Shown in pieces: positions 16,614-25,646 of a stretch of DNA of 64,000 nt. The notes under the pieces were generated by a model. The model was not told where the DNA came from. It saw nothing but the letters and a program-made list of their open reading frames with translations, and made no database searches. Made by a program: the position numbers and the translations under genes. The stretch lies in assembly GCA_034007745.1 (NCBI GenBank), contig JAVEQI010000011.1, forward strand, positions 1 to 64,000, read 5' to 3'. The DNA comes from Desulforapulum sp034007745 (lineage in GTDB: Bacteria > Desulfobacterota > Desulfobacteria > Desulfobacterales > Desulfobacteraceae). Each line of letters starts with the position of its first letter. The stretch's first letter is position 1.

Positions 16614-19133
16614 TTAATTTTCTTTTGATGCCAAAATTTCACAATTGCTCCCGGTAGAGATGATCTGGACTGCTCCTGCTAAATCAGTTCGAAAAACATC
16701 ATAACCTCGCCCCATATAACGCTCAAGAACATTTTCATTGGGAAAGCCATATCTGTTGTTAAAACCGCAGGATACAATTACACTTCTGGGCCGAACCTGA
16801 TCAAGGAAAAAATCATTGCTCGAACTTGCACTTCCATGGTGGGGGGCAATAAGAACGGTGGACAAAAGTCTGTCGCTCCTTGCTCTTACCAGCTTTTCCT
16901 CGGCATCCATCAATATGTCTCCGGGAAAAAGAACCGATATTTCACCATGGATCAGCTTTGATACAACAGAGTTGTTGTTGGGATTTTCTGCAATCTCTCC
17001 CAGGGGGTACAAAAACTCCAGGTGTGCATCACCGAGGTCTATGGAATCAAGACCAGGAACAAGGTTTACCCTGATCCTACGCCCCTCGACAACGGCCATG
17101 AGCGCTTGGTAATTATCACATTTTCCCGCCTGGGGATTCTTGACAAAACGACCGACTTTAAAATTGTCCAGAATATAGATAAGACCGTTCATATGATCAG
17201 AATCCGGGTGGGTAAGCACCACAGCGTCCAGGGTTAAAATTTTCCTGGACCATAAAAAAGGTGCAACAATTCTCTCACCCGTGTCAAAGGTTGAAATAGT
17301 GGAGAACCCGCCGCCGTCGATCAACACCCTTTGCCCTCTGGGTGCTTCGATGAGAGCTGCGTTCCCCTGCCCCACATCCAGAACAAAGACATTCATGTTT
17401 TTATTGAAAAAACGATCAAAGATCACCAGGGACTCCCTTGCTGAAAAGACCAAAAGGGCTACACCCACAACAAACGCCCCTCTTTTCTTCATACCCATGA
17501 GGGCCATGAAGATTCCGAAAAAAAATAGGTAGTAGCATGAAATTTCGACAAGATCCGGGGTAACTCCATGGGCCCAGACCATTGAAAAGGAAGAAACCCA
17601 CCTTAAAAAATCGACGCATAAACCAAGGACAGCGCCTGCGACAGCAACCAGAATACCTGAAAGGTCCATGGAAAAGGGATGGATAAAAAGGGCTGACAAC
17701 CCAAGGGGAAGGGCCATGAAACCAGCCCCTGGAATGAGAATCAGATTGGTTAAAATACCTGCAAACGAAATCTGGTTAAAGTAGTGCATGACCAGGGGCT
17801 GGGTCCCGAGGATGGCAAACAAGGAGACCGCCATGAACTTGGCGATCCCTGCAACAGTTCTTCCGGGCAAGGATTCGGTTGTTTTTGAATCTGCTTTTAT
17901 TTTTATTCTATTGACCACGGCCATTCCCCCCAGGATAAAGAGAACGGCAGAAAAAGAGAGTTGAAAAGATATGGAAAGAAGAGCGCCCGGCCAAACAATC
18001 AGTATAATAATAAATGCGGCTGCAAGGGCATTCAGAGTATCTGTCTGACGTTCAATGGCAAGGGACGCCATTACCATGACGATCATTATAAGCGCCCTCT
18101 GGGTGGATGGGGAAAGCCCTGACAAAACGGCATAAAAAATCAGCGGTACCAAGGTGAAGACAGCTGCAAGCTTACGGGCAATCCCCGGAATCACAAGAGA
18201 AGGCAGCAGGGAAAACAAACGAGTAAAAAGGGAAAAAGAGATAAGAGCAACGATGGAGAGATGAAGGCCTGAAATTGCAAGGATGTGATTGGCCCCGGTC
18301 CTTGAAAAGACCTCCTTCAAATTCCTAGGTATCCCTTGTCTATCCCCTGTTACAAGGGCCGTTAAAACGGCAGCAGCATCAGAGTCTTGAACATTTTCCC
18401 GTATATGACGGGCAAATTGCCTGCGATAATTCTGAATTCGATTCACAACGAAGGCTAGGGTTTGGCATTCAGCCGGTCGGGGAAAACGAACAAACGAAAC
18501 CCCCTTTGCCCAGCCCCTGGCATAAATGCCCTTCAAACCCAGATAGCGTTTGTAATCAAACCCGCCTGGATTGTTAAAATTACGAGGCCTTTGGGGATTT
18601 ATTGAACAGCCGACCCGGTCATTGAACTCGAGACCGTTTAAAAATTCAGGAAAAGGAGAATAGACCGAAAGCCTGAGTCTGCCGGCAACCGGTCCTGCGC
18701 TTAGTCGAGTAGATCCTGCCCTCTCAACCCTCAGATCAAACCGGATGCGTTGATTTGAGAATTCAGGAACGGAACAGACCCGGCCCTGGACCCACACCCC
18801 TTTTTTGTCGCAAAAAGCTGTGATGTGATTGGCCGGAAAGACTGGAGACACTGTGAATTGGATCAGACAATGTCCCAGAAGAAAAAAAAGAACGAGGGAG
18901 AAGATTCCCGGGGATTTTTTTCGGATCACCCTCGCCGCTGCAACCATTGACAAAAGTACACAGAGGAAAAGTTCTACTGCCACCATTCCAGGGGCCTTCT
19001 CTCCCGCAAGAATGCCACAGCCAAGGGCCAGGGCAACGGGCACAAGCGGGGGGATGTTGAAACCTGTCAGGGGGATTCCATGATTTCCTCCATGCCATTT
19101 TACAAGAAACTTAAAACAAGAGACTATAAACAA
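16614..19133 (-). CDS. comEC: ComEC/Rec2-family DNA uptake channel protein
   Basis: 839 residues with an N-terminal DUF4131 region, the multi-helix Competence domain (GANHILAISGLHLSIVALISF and LSPSTQRALIMIVMVMASL), and a C-terminal metallo-beta-lactamase domain (VLDVGQGNAALIEAPRGQRVLIDGGG, VLTHPDSDHMNGL, APHHGSASSS). ComEC moves single-stranded DNA across the inner membrane in natural transformation. The ATG at 19133 lies within a dispersed intergenic repeat, and the first 12-15 residues are encoded by it; a GGAGG near 19090 suggests that translation may begin a little downstream at a non-ATG codon. No other com genes are present here. Confidence 0.93.
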   Translation of the reverse strand: MFIVSCFKFLVKWHGGNHGIPLTGFNIPPLVPVALALGCGILAGEKAPGMVAVELFLCVLLSMVAAARVIRKKSPGIFSLVLFFLLGHCLIQFTVSPVFPANHITAFCDKKGVWVQGRVCSVPEFSNQRIRFDLRVERAGSTRLSAGPVAGRLRLSVYSPFPEFLNGLEFNDRVGCSINPQRPRNFNNPGGFDYKRYLGLKGIYARGWAKGVSFVRFPRPAECQTLAFVVNRIQNYRRQFARHIRENVQDSDAAAVLTALVTGDRQGIPRNLKEVFSRTGANHILAISGLHLSIVALISFSLFTRLFSLLPSLVIPGIARKLAAVFTLVPLIFYAVLSGLSPSTQRALIMIVMVMASLAIERQTDTLNALAAAFIIILIVWPGALLSISFQLSFSAVLFILGGMAVVNRIKIKADSKTTESLPGRTVAGIAKFMAVSLFAILGTQPLVMHYFNQISFAGILTNLILIPGAGFMALPLGLSALFIHPFSMDLSGILVAVAGAVLGLCVDFLRWVSSFSMVWAHGVTPDLVEISCYYLFFFGIFMALMGMKKRGAFVVGVALLVFSARESLVIFDRFFNKNMNVFVLDVGQGNAALIEAPRGQRVLIDGGGFSTISTFDTGERIVAPFLWSRKILTLDAVVLTHPDSDHMNGLIYILDNFKVGRFVKNPQAGKCDNYQALMAVVEGRRIRVNLVPGLDSIDLGDAHLEFLYPLGEIAENPNNNSVVSKLIHGEISVLFPGDILMDAEEKLVRARSDRLLSTVLIAPHHGSASSSNDFFLDQVRPRSVIVSCGFNNRYGFPNENVLERYMGRGYDVFRTDLAGAVQIISTGSNCEILASKEN

Positions 19134-19226
19134 AGTTCAGTCCTGATTCAAGTTTCTATCTTCGTTGTGTCCGCAGGACATGTGGGTTTATAAGTTTCAT
19201 TCTTCATTGTGCCCGTAAGGACATGT
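19102..19226 (-). repeat. Dispersed intergenic repeat, tandem copy between murA and comEC
   Basis: It contains AGAAACTTAAAACAAGAGAC...AAAGTTCAGTCCT and then two versions of TTCTTCGTTGTGTCCGCAGG ACATG in series (about 19155-19181 and 19199-19225). The same blocks occur at 40681-40755 and, in the opposite orientation, at 35432-35500, 50278-50325 and elsewhere. Confidence 0.75.
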
Positions 19227-19229
19227 TGG

Positions 19230-20483
19230 TTATTTAATGCGTCGGATATCTGCGCCAAGGTCTGAAAATTTTTCTTCCAGGGCCTCATACCCCCGGTCAA
19301 TGTGGTAGACTCGGTGGATGGTCGTCACCCCCTCTGCAACGAGCCCTGCAATCACAAGGGAGGCACTGGCCCGCAGATCCGATGCCATGACTTCGGCTCC
19401 ACAGAGGTTTTTAACGCCCCTAACCATGGCGAAATTTCCTCCTGATATGGAAATATCCGCCCCCATTCGCTGGAGTTCGTTGACATGCATGAACCTGTTT
19501 TCAAAAATCGTCTCATGGATCACGCTGTTGCCCTGGGAAATGGCCATGAGCACCATGAACTGAGCCTGCATATCCGTGGGGAATCCGGGATAGGGAAGAG
19601 TCTTTATATCTGTGCTCAAGATGCCTTTTCCCCCGGTAACCCTGATCCCCTGGTCTGAAACATCCACAAGGGCACCTGTCTGACGAAGTTTGTTGATAAT
19701 ACCACCCATGTTCTCAGGCTCACACCCGGTGACAAGGACGTCTCCCTTGGTTGCAGCAGCAGCCACCATAAAGGTACCCGCCTCTATCCTGTCGGGAATC
19801 ACATGAATAGTTGCAGGGTTGAGTTTATCCACCCCGTTGATCCTTATTACGGCGGTTCCAGCACCGGTCACGTTTGCCCCCATGAGGTTGAGGGCATCGG
19901 CCAGGGCGGTAATTTCGGGCTCCTTTGCACAGTTTCTCAAAATCGTTGTTCCCCTTGCAAGGGTTGCGGCCATCATCAGATTTTCGGTTCCCGTAACCGT
20001 GGGAAGATCAAAATAAATCTCACTGCCCACAAGCCTGTCGGCCCTTGCATCAATATAACCCTTTTCTATGGTTATCTTGGCCCCCAGGGCCTTTAACCCC
20101 TTTAAATGCATATCCACAGGCCTTGCACCAATGGCACATCCTCCGGGAAGGGAAACTCTGGCATGGCCGAACCGTGCCACAAGGGGACCAAGCACAAGGA
20201 TTGAGGCCCGCATTTTTCTGACAAGCTCGTAGGCAGCCTCAATTTTATGAATACCCGATCCGTCAATTATGAGCCTGCCATCGCCCTGCTCACACCCTGC
20301 ACCAAGATCACTTAAAAGCATCCTGATGCTCCTTATGTCCACAAGGTCCGGCACATTGGTAAAAGTCATGGTTCCATCCACAAGGATGGAGGATGCAACA
20401 AGGGGAAGCGCTGCATTTTTAGCACCACTGATCCTCACCTTGCCCGTCAAACGCTTTCCGCCTCGAATTTCTATTTTATCCAT
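19230..20483 (-). CDS. murA: UDP-N-acetylglucosamine 1-carboxyvinyltransferase
   Basis: 417 residues, the full MurA length. It has the N-terminal KNAALPL block (22-28), the active-site loop with catalytic Cys116 in PGGCAIGARP, and the C-terminal RIEAGTFMVAAA and DLRASASLVIAGLVAEG motifs. It catalyses transfer of enolpyruvate to UDP-GlcNAc, the first committed step of peptidoglycan synthesis. Cys at the active site predicts fosfomycin sensitivity. It is followed downstream by a repeat and comEC. Confidence 0.98.
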   Translation of the reverse strand: MDKIEIRGGKRLTGKVRISGAKNAALPLVASSILVDGTMTFTNVPDLVDIRSIRMLLSDLGAGCEQGDGRLIIDGSGIHKIEAAYELVRKMRASILVLGPLVARFGHARVSLPGGCAIGARPVDMHLKGLKALGAKITIEKGYIDARADRLVGSEIYFDLPTVTGTENLMMAATLARGTTILRNCAKEPEITALADALNLMGANVTGAGTAVIRINGVDKLNPATIHVIPDRIEAGTFMVAAAATKGDVLVTGCEPENMGGIINKLRQTGALVDVSDQGIRVTGGKGILSTDIKTLPYPGFPTDMQAQFMVLMAISQGNSVIHETIFENRFMHVNELQRMGADISISGGNFAMVRGVKNLCGAEVMASDLRASASLVIAGLVAEGVTTIHRVYHIDRGYEALEEKFSDLGADIRRIK

Positions 20484-20679
20484 CTATAAGTAAACAACCC
20501 ATCATGTTTTAAAAGGTTAAAAATTATTTTCCATTCAATTCTGGGATATATCATTACCCATGAAAAAATGATACTCGATGATGATGTTTTTTGACAAAGG
20601 CAGAAAAAAACAGATAAAGAGTACGTTTAAATCAGGTTAAAAACCAAAGACAGATTATGCCAGGCAAACGCCATCAGAC
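20484..20679. other. AT-rich intergenic stretch upstream of murA
   Basis: About 200 bases of AT-rich sequence without an open frame. It should hold the murA promoter (minus strand), but no convincing -35/-10 pair was picked out by eye. Confidence 0.3.
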
Positions 20680-20820
20680 TCACACCTCCCCAATGGGTCC
20701 AGGATCCCTATTTCTATATGCTGGCAGGTATTTTATCCTTGCCATGAATTTCCGGGCCTGGAACTCATCCCCCCATACTAATGGGACCACCCTGTGGTTG
20801 AACCCGGGTAGGAAGGGCAT
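20680..20820 (-). CDS. Small hypothetical ORF, 46 residues, possible gene remnant
   Basis: An ATG at 20820 opens a 46-codon frame ending in TGA at 20680-20682, with a protein-like composition (HRVVPLVWGDEFQARKFMAR and YRNRDPGPIGEV). No family is recognised and no good ribosome site is seen. A perfect 9-bp hairpin, AGGAAGGGC (20810-20818) / GCCCTTCCT (20826-20834), overlaps its start. As it lies next to the broken hsdM, it may be another fragment of decayed accessory DNA. Confidence 0.25.
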   Translation of the reverse strand: MPFLPGFNHRVVPLVWGDEFQARKFMARIKYLPAYRNRDPGPIGEV

Positions 20821-21599
20821 TTATCGCCCTTCCTCTCCATGGGATTTTAAAAAGGGAATACCGCCTGTATCATAGTGATGTCCTGAGAGTTGAAAGCTGG
20901 GTTGTAGAAAGTTTTCTGCCCTTACCATTCTTGATGTTCCGGCGAAGGTATGGACCTTGCAGAGGAAACCGGCAGATCCACAGGCCCCGTCGTAGATGGT
21001 TTCTCCCAGGACGGGTTTGATCACCCGGATCATGGCCCGGATAAGCAACCTGGGAGTGTAATATTCGCCGCCGTTTCGCCCAGCATTGCCCATATTCTTG
21101 ATTTTAGCCTCCTACTTGATCTTGGCCTCCTAAGAGGTGGAACAACTCATACTTCTCCTTCTGTGACCAGAAGTGAAGCTGATCCATTAACTCCAAGGCA
21201 TCCCGCAAGGAATAACCGCTGTTGAATTTGTTCTTGATCTCACTGAAAACTTCACCGATCTTATACTCAATGGTCTCGGATGAAGATGCTCTCAGCGTAA
21301 AGCCCTTCAGGTATGGGAAGAGCTTCCCATTCACAAACTCAATAAGATCATCACCTGTCAGGGCCATGTCATGGTCAAAACTTTTGTCGGGCTTCCTGGA
21401 CGCCGCCCAGGTTGACCACCGGTATTTTTGTCGAGTATAAAGGTGTAGGGTTCACCCTTAAGTCGGACCTCCATGGAGCGTTCATGTTCCAAGTCGTCCA
21501 GGTATTTCAGGAAGAGAAGCCATGATCAAGCTCCGAGGAGCATCCTGCCTCTTTCCAAAGGACATCGTCTATATTCTTGAAGGTCTGCTCAAATGACAT
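20821..21599 (-). pseudogene. hsdM: Type I restriction-modification methyltransferase HsdM, degenerate 5' remnant
   Basis: Fragments of the HsdM N-terminal half run in order along the minus strand in different frames. From ATG 21599: SFEQTFKNIDDVLWKEAGCSSELD, then a frame break and short deletion. From about 21367: TGDDLIEFVNGKLFPYLKGF and TIEYKIGEVFSEIKNKFNSGYSLRDALELMDQL. From 21093: MGNAGRNGGEYYTPRLLIRAM then VIKPVLGETIYDGACGSAGFLC, after which similarity stops. The NPPF catalytic motif and the C-terminal half are absent, as are hsdS and hsdR. The methyltransferase is therefore inactive. It marks a lost restriction system or horizontally acquired DNA. Confidence 0.85.
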
Positions 21600-21781
21600 C
21601 TTGTTTCCCGCATGAGTGAAGAAATAGTTATTGATTACCAGCATTGTGATAGGGTGTAAAGATCAGAGTCAATTCAGGAACAATTCTGGTTTTGAATGTC
21701 AGAGTCAGGGGGCGGCAGTCGGCATCCCCTTGCTTAACATAAAAAACAAAGGGGATCAGACCATTAGCCAGCCGTACCCGA

Positions 21782-22117
21782 TTAAATTGACATGGAAAAC
21801 CCAACGCAATACTCCCCCGCGTACGGGGCGGTCTCAAGCAGTGTGGCATAGCGGACTTCAACCTTGATCCCAAGGGTGCCCTTGGGATTGATGTAGTCCA
21901 TATCAAAGGTAAATCCTGGTTTCAAAAACGCCAACGCCTCTTTTTGGTCTCCTGTGACAAGCATGCCAATCCCTCCCCTACTGACATTCAACACCTTGAA
22001 CTGATATTTTGTGCCCTGAAAAAGGGTTTCAAGAATATGCCCGGTGTCCGAAGGTTCAATCGAATCTCTTTTGGCGATTCTCCTTTGCAACCTTTGGTTG
22101 TTTTCCGGCTTTTCCAA
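21782..22117 (-). CDS. PilZ-domain protein
   Basis: 111 residues with PilZ landmarks: a basic RRIAKRD segment near residues 12-18 (RxxxR c-di-GMP motif region), NVSRGGIGML near 44-53 (D/N-x-S-x-x-G motif) and a C-terminal EYCVGFSM strand. PilZ domains bind cyclic di-GMP and alter motility, polysaccharide or enzyme activity. The start codon is TTG (22115-22117) with GAGGTG upstream. It stands alone, beside the hsdM remnant; the target is unknown. Confidence 0.75.
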   Translation of the reverse strand: MEKPENNQRLQRRIAKRDSIEPSDTGHILETLFQGTKYQFKVLNVSRGGIGMLVTGDQKEALAFLKPGFTFDMDYINPKGTLGIKVEVRYATLLETAPYAGEYCVGFSMSI

Positions 22118-22515
22118 TCTTACACCTCACTCATTGATAATTGCTTGTACCTTATGGACAAAACTCGCCCGGGCATTCCCTGGCGGAATTTAATTGCTCG
22201 TTATGGCCGCCCGGCAAACCTGGTTTAATACGGGTGAATCTCACCTGGTAATCGGATAATATCAAAATCATTTCATATATGTATTTTTAAAAAGAGTAAA
22301 CAGCCGTTTAAGATCAACGCAGAGTCATAGGGGAGAACGTCGTTTAATTATCCTTGACAAGAAAAAAAGCCTCTGCTACCCAACAGGATGAACGTGGATA
22401 GAATAAAGACTGAAAAACCAGCCGTTCGCTATCACATTTCATACCGGCATATTCCTACAGGTTCCCGGGCCTGAGATTCCGGTACAAGGACAAATCAAGG
22501 GAGACAAATAATTCC
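22118..22515. other. Intergenic region upstream of the acyl-CoA synthetase genes
   Basis: About 400 bases without a supported gene. TTGACA near 22355 followed 17 bases later by TACCCA is a weak promoter candidate for the downstream operon. No repeat or RNA element was recognised. Confidence 0.3.
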
Positions 22516-23193
22516 ATGGAGATCATTCAAACCGCACTGGAAAAAGGCCTTCCAGCGCTTTCAGAGCATCAGTCAAAGGTAGTTTTAAAAAGTTTTGGCA
22601 TTCCAACAACACGTGAAACCCTTGTCCATGACCCCAAGGGGGCCATGGCAGCAGCCGAAGCGCTTGGCTATCCCGTTGTTTTAAAGGCCTGCTCTGCCCA
22701 TCTGATGCACAAGAGCGAAAAGAATGCCATCCGGATGAACCTGGCAGACCCTGACCAGGTCAAACTGGCCTATGATTCCATCGTGAATGACATTGGCATT
22801 GAAATTGACGGAATCCTTGTGCAGGAGACCATCCTTGGGCAGCGTGAACTTATCATGGGCGTGACCCGTGATCCCCAGTTCGGGACCTGTGTCATGCTGG
22901 GGCTTGGGGGGATCACAACCGAAATATTCAAGGATTCGGTATTCCGGGTCGCCCCCTTTGACCGTGGAGAGGCCGCTGACATGACCCGGGAGTTAAAAGC
23001 CGCTGCAATGCTTGGACCTTTCCGAGGCCAGGCTCCGGCCGATGTGGAGACCATCTGCGACTGTCTCCTGACCCTTGGCGAAATTGGCCTCATTCACCCT
23101 GAAATCTCAGAAATAGACATCAACCCGCTGATAATAGACCTTCAGGGCCATATCACTGCCGTGGACGCCCTGGTGGTTTTGGAAAAAAAATAA
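22516..23193 (+). CDS. ADP-forming acyl-CoA synthetase, beta (ATP-grasp) subunit
   Basis: 225 residues with the ATP-grasp layout of acetyl-CoA synthetase (ADP-forming) beta subunits: LSEHQSKVVLKSFGIPTTRE at the N-terminus, GYPVVLKACSAHLMHKSEKNAI near 52-75, and the C-terminal EISEIDINPLII stretch. With the alpha subunit it conserves acyl-CoA thioester energy as ATP. The alpha gene starts two bases after its stop, so they form an operon. The acyl substrate is not known; aryl acids and acetate are both used by relatives. Confidence 0.9.
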   Translation: MEIIQTALEKGLPALSEHQSKVVLKSFGIPTTRETLVHDPKGAMAAAEALGYPVVLKACSAHLMHKSEKNAIRMNLADPDQVKLAYDSIVNDIGIEIDGILVQETILGQRELIMGVTRDPQFGTCVMLGLGGITTEIFKDSVFRVAPFDRGEAADMTRELKAAAMLGPFRGQAPADVETICDCLLTLGEIGLIHPEISEIDINPLIIDLQGHITAVDALVVLEKK

Positions 23194-23194
23194 A

Positions 23195-24676
23195 ATGAGA
23201 CCTTCATCCATTGAACAAAGTATCCTTTACCCCATTGCAAACCCCGGAAGCATTGCATTTTTCGGGGCTTCGAACAATATCTCGGCCATGGGCACAACTA
23301 TCCTGCGATGCATCTTATCCATGGGACACAAGGGCTCCATGAAATACCAGGGCGAAATCTATCCGGTTCATCCAAGGGAAGAAACGGTCCAGGGGATAAA
23401 GGCATTTCAAAATGTTGCAGACCTGCCCGTCATACCGGATCTCGCATTTATTGTGCTCCCGACCACTATTGTGGCTGAAACCCTGGACGCCTGCGGTCAA
23501 AGGGGAATCCGCCACGCCGTGATCGTATCCGCAGGGTTCAACGAGGTTGGAGGTGAGGGAAAAGATCTGCAGGAAGAGCTGACTGCCGTTGCAGAAAAGC
23601 ACGGTATCAGATACCTCGGCCCCAACTGCATTGGCGTGATCAATACCCAGATGAACCTCAACGCCACCTTTCTCCCCTATGAGGCAGACAGGGGATTTAT
23701 CGGCATGGCCTCCCAGAGCGGCAGTTTTATAACCCAGATATCTCCCCACCTGAGTCGCCAGGGTATGGGGTTCAGCACAGGATTCAGCATTGGAAATGAG
23801 GCCAGCATAGACATCGTAGACTGCATGGAATACCTAGGGGCATGCCCCCGCACCCGGGTGATCGCCCTTTACATCGAATCCATCCGCCGGGGAAGGGCCT
23901 TTATCGATGCGGCAAGGGCCATTGTACCTGAAAAACCCATTGTGGCGTTTTATGTGGGAGGTTCTGATGAGGGTAGAAGGGCGGGTTTTTCCCATACGGG
24001 TGCCCTTGCCGGACCAGATCCCCTTTACGATGGTGTCTTTCGCCAGAGCGGGGTGATCCGGGCAACCTCCATTGAAGAGCTGTTTGATTTCTGCTACTGC
24101 CTTGGAGCCTCCCCGCCTGTCAGAGGCAACAGGGTAATAGTCCAGACCCATTCAGGGGGGCCTGGGGCTGCCGCAGCAGATGCCTGCGGACGAAGCGGAC
24201 TTACACTCCCAAATCTTAGCCCCGCGACCCTTGAGAGCTTAAAACCCTACGTACCCCATACTGGCAGTGTTGCAAATCCTGTGGATTTAACCTTTACAAA
24301 GAACCCCCTCGATTTCTTCCAGGCCATTCCCCAGATACTGATGTCTGATGAAAATGCAGACGGGCTCCTCGTCTATTTCCTGGCAACGGCCAGGATGATC
24401 GAGGTGGCTCTAAAGGCAATGGGGGTTCCGGATGATGAAACAGGTAAAAAGGCTGAAGAGATCATAGGCCTTCAGGCCGATGCCATAGCTGCCCTGAAGG
24501 AGCATAGCTGTAAACCCATTGTAGGTTACTCCTTCCTGGCCAGGAAAGAATCAAGCCTGATCAGAGGGCTCCAGGACAGAGGGGTGCCCGTGCTGCCTAG
24601 CCCTGAACGGGGAGCCAGGGCCATGGGGGCCCTGGTCAAGTATAAAAATCTAAAGGGAAAGCTGACAACGGAATGA
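23195..24676 (+). CDS. ADP-forming acyl-CoA synthetase, alpha subunit
   Basis: 493 residues. It has an N-terminal CoA-binding domain (ANPGSIAFFGASNN near 17-30), a succinyl-CoA-ligase-like domain with YLGPNCIGVINT near 140, and the catalytic phosphohistidine region in GFSHTGALAG near 268. The C-terminal part matches the third domain of the alpha chain. It works with the preceding ATP-grasp subunit to make acid, CoA and ATP from acyl-CoA, ADP and phosphate or the reverse. A stretch of AAATTTTT follows the stop, but no clear hairpin. Confidence 0.9.
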   Translation: MRPSSIEQSILYPIANPGSIAFFGASNNISAMGTTILRCILSMGHKGSMKYQGEIYPVHPREETVQGIKAFQNVADLPVIPDLAFIVLPTTIVAETLDACGQRGIRHAVIVSAGFNEVGGEGKDLQEELTAVAEKHGIRYLGPNCIGVINTQMNLNATFLPYEADRGFIGMASQSGSFITQISPHLSRQGMGFSTGFSIGNEASIDIVDCMEYLGACPRTRVIALYIESIRRGRAFIDAARAIVPEKPIVAFYVGGSDEGRRAGFSHTGALAGPDPLYDGVFRQSGVIRATSIEELFDFCYCLGASPPVRGNRVIVQTHSGGPGAAAADACGRSGLTLPNLSPATLESLKPYVPHTGSVANPVDLTFTKNPLDFFQAIPQILMSDENADGLLVYFLATARMIEVALKAMGVPDDETGKKAEEIIGLQADAIAALKEHSCKPIVGYSFLARKESSLIRGLQDRGVPVLPSPERGARAMGALVKYKNLKGKLTTE

Positions 24677-24707
24677 TCAAATTTTTAAATTTTTAAAAGA
24701 CCGCAGA

Positions 24708-25448
24708 TTATGCGTCGTATTTTAGGGAGCTGAAGCTCATCAGCTTCTCCCAGTTATGCCTTGACTCTATGAATCTAACCGTGCCGGTTTTTCCCCGGAG
24801 GCCAATGGAATGGGTAGTGGCCCCGCCCCCCGTGTACCTTACTCCGGATAGAAAGGTACCACCGGAAATCCCGGTGGCGGCAAAATAGACGTCGTTGCCC
24901 TTAACCAGGGTGTCGGCAGTGAGAGTCTGCCTTATGTCCAGACCAAAATCAAGAACAGCCCTTTTTTCCTCTTCAAGCTGGGGATCAAATTGGCACAGCA
25001 TCTCACCGCCGAGGGCCTTAATGGCGCAGGCAGCAAGAACTCCTTCGGGGGTTCCCCCGGTTCCCATCATCAGGTCTACCCCGGAATCGGAATTAACGGC
25101 CATGAGGGCACCCGCCACATCTCCGTCCGTGTGGAGCTGAATACTGGCACCGGCCTGCCGTATCTTGTTTATGAGCTTCTGGTGCCTGGGTTTATCCAGG
25201 ACAAAAACCACAAGGTCAGTGACATCCTTGTCCAGAGCCCGGGCAATCTTCTTCAAATTTTCACCCACCGGTGCATCAAGATCCGCAACACCCTTTGCCA
25301 AGGTCGGGACAACTAATTTTCGCATGTAGAAGCTGGGACCGGGATTGAGCATGGCTCCGGCCGGGGCAGCACTGACAACGGCTATGGCATTAGGCCTTCC
25401 CGTGGCAAGTAAATTTGTGCCTTCAACCGGATCAACGGCAAGATCCAC
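24708..25448 (-). pseudogene. glpX: Class II fructose-1,6-bisphosphatase GlpX, 5'-truncated
   Basis: 246 residues from a GTG at 25448; intact GlpX has about 320-340. The frame begins at the VDLAVDPVEGTN motif (equivalent to Asp85 and Glu88 of E. coli GlpX) and continues to the normal C-terminus (TGGTPEGVLAACAIKALGGEM). The N-terminal 80 or so residues, which carry the other metal ligands (Asp33 and Glu57 in E. coli), are missing. In frame upstream, only unrelated residues occur before a TAA about 70 bases away, and no ATG. The segment before it (about 25449-25640) belongs to a different open frame, so a rearrangement has probably removed the 5' end. The protein is probably inactive, unless another start rescues it. 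Confidence 0.7.
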
Positions 25449-25614
25449 CTTGAGACCCTTGCCATGAACAAGGTTGCTGTCAGGAAAAGAACAACCCCTG
25501 CAAGATTAGACCAGGGCATCAGAGGATTATCGCTGCCGGCCAGCAGTAAGCCTGTGACCCATCTGTGCTCTTTGGTTATCCTGTCACAACGAGTAATGAA
25601 AAAGCAGTTACTGG

Positions 25615-25642
25615 CAAACCCCAGCACCCAAACCCCAGCACC
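25615..25642 (-). repeat. Tandem 14-bp direct repeat near the glpX break
   Basis: Two exact abutting copies of CAAACCCCAGCACC (plus strand; 25615-25628 and 25629-25642), five bases from the end of the aspartase-fusion gene. It lies in the same 200-base interval as the glpX truncation and could be a scar of slippage or rearrangement. Confidence 0.8.
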
Positions 25643-25646
25643 TGCT

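Noticed and set aside
23315..23749. 144-codon antisense ORF in the acyl-CoA synthetase alpha gene
   Set aside because: It mirrors a fully conserved gene on the other strand; no recognisable motifs or ribosome site.
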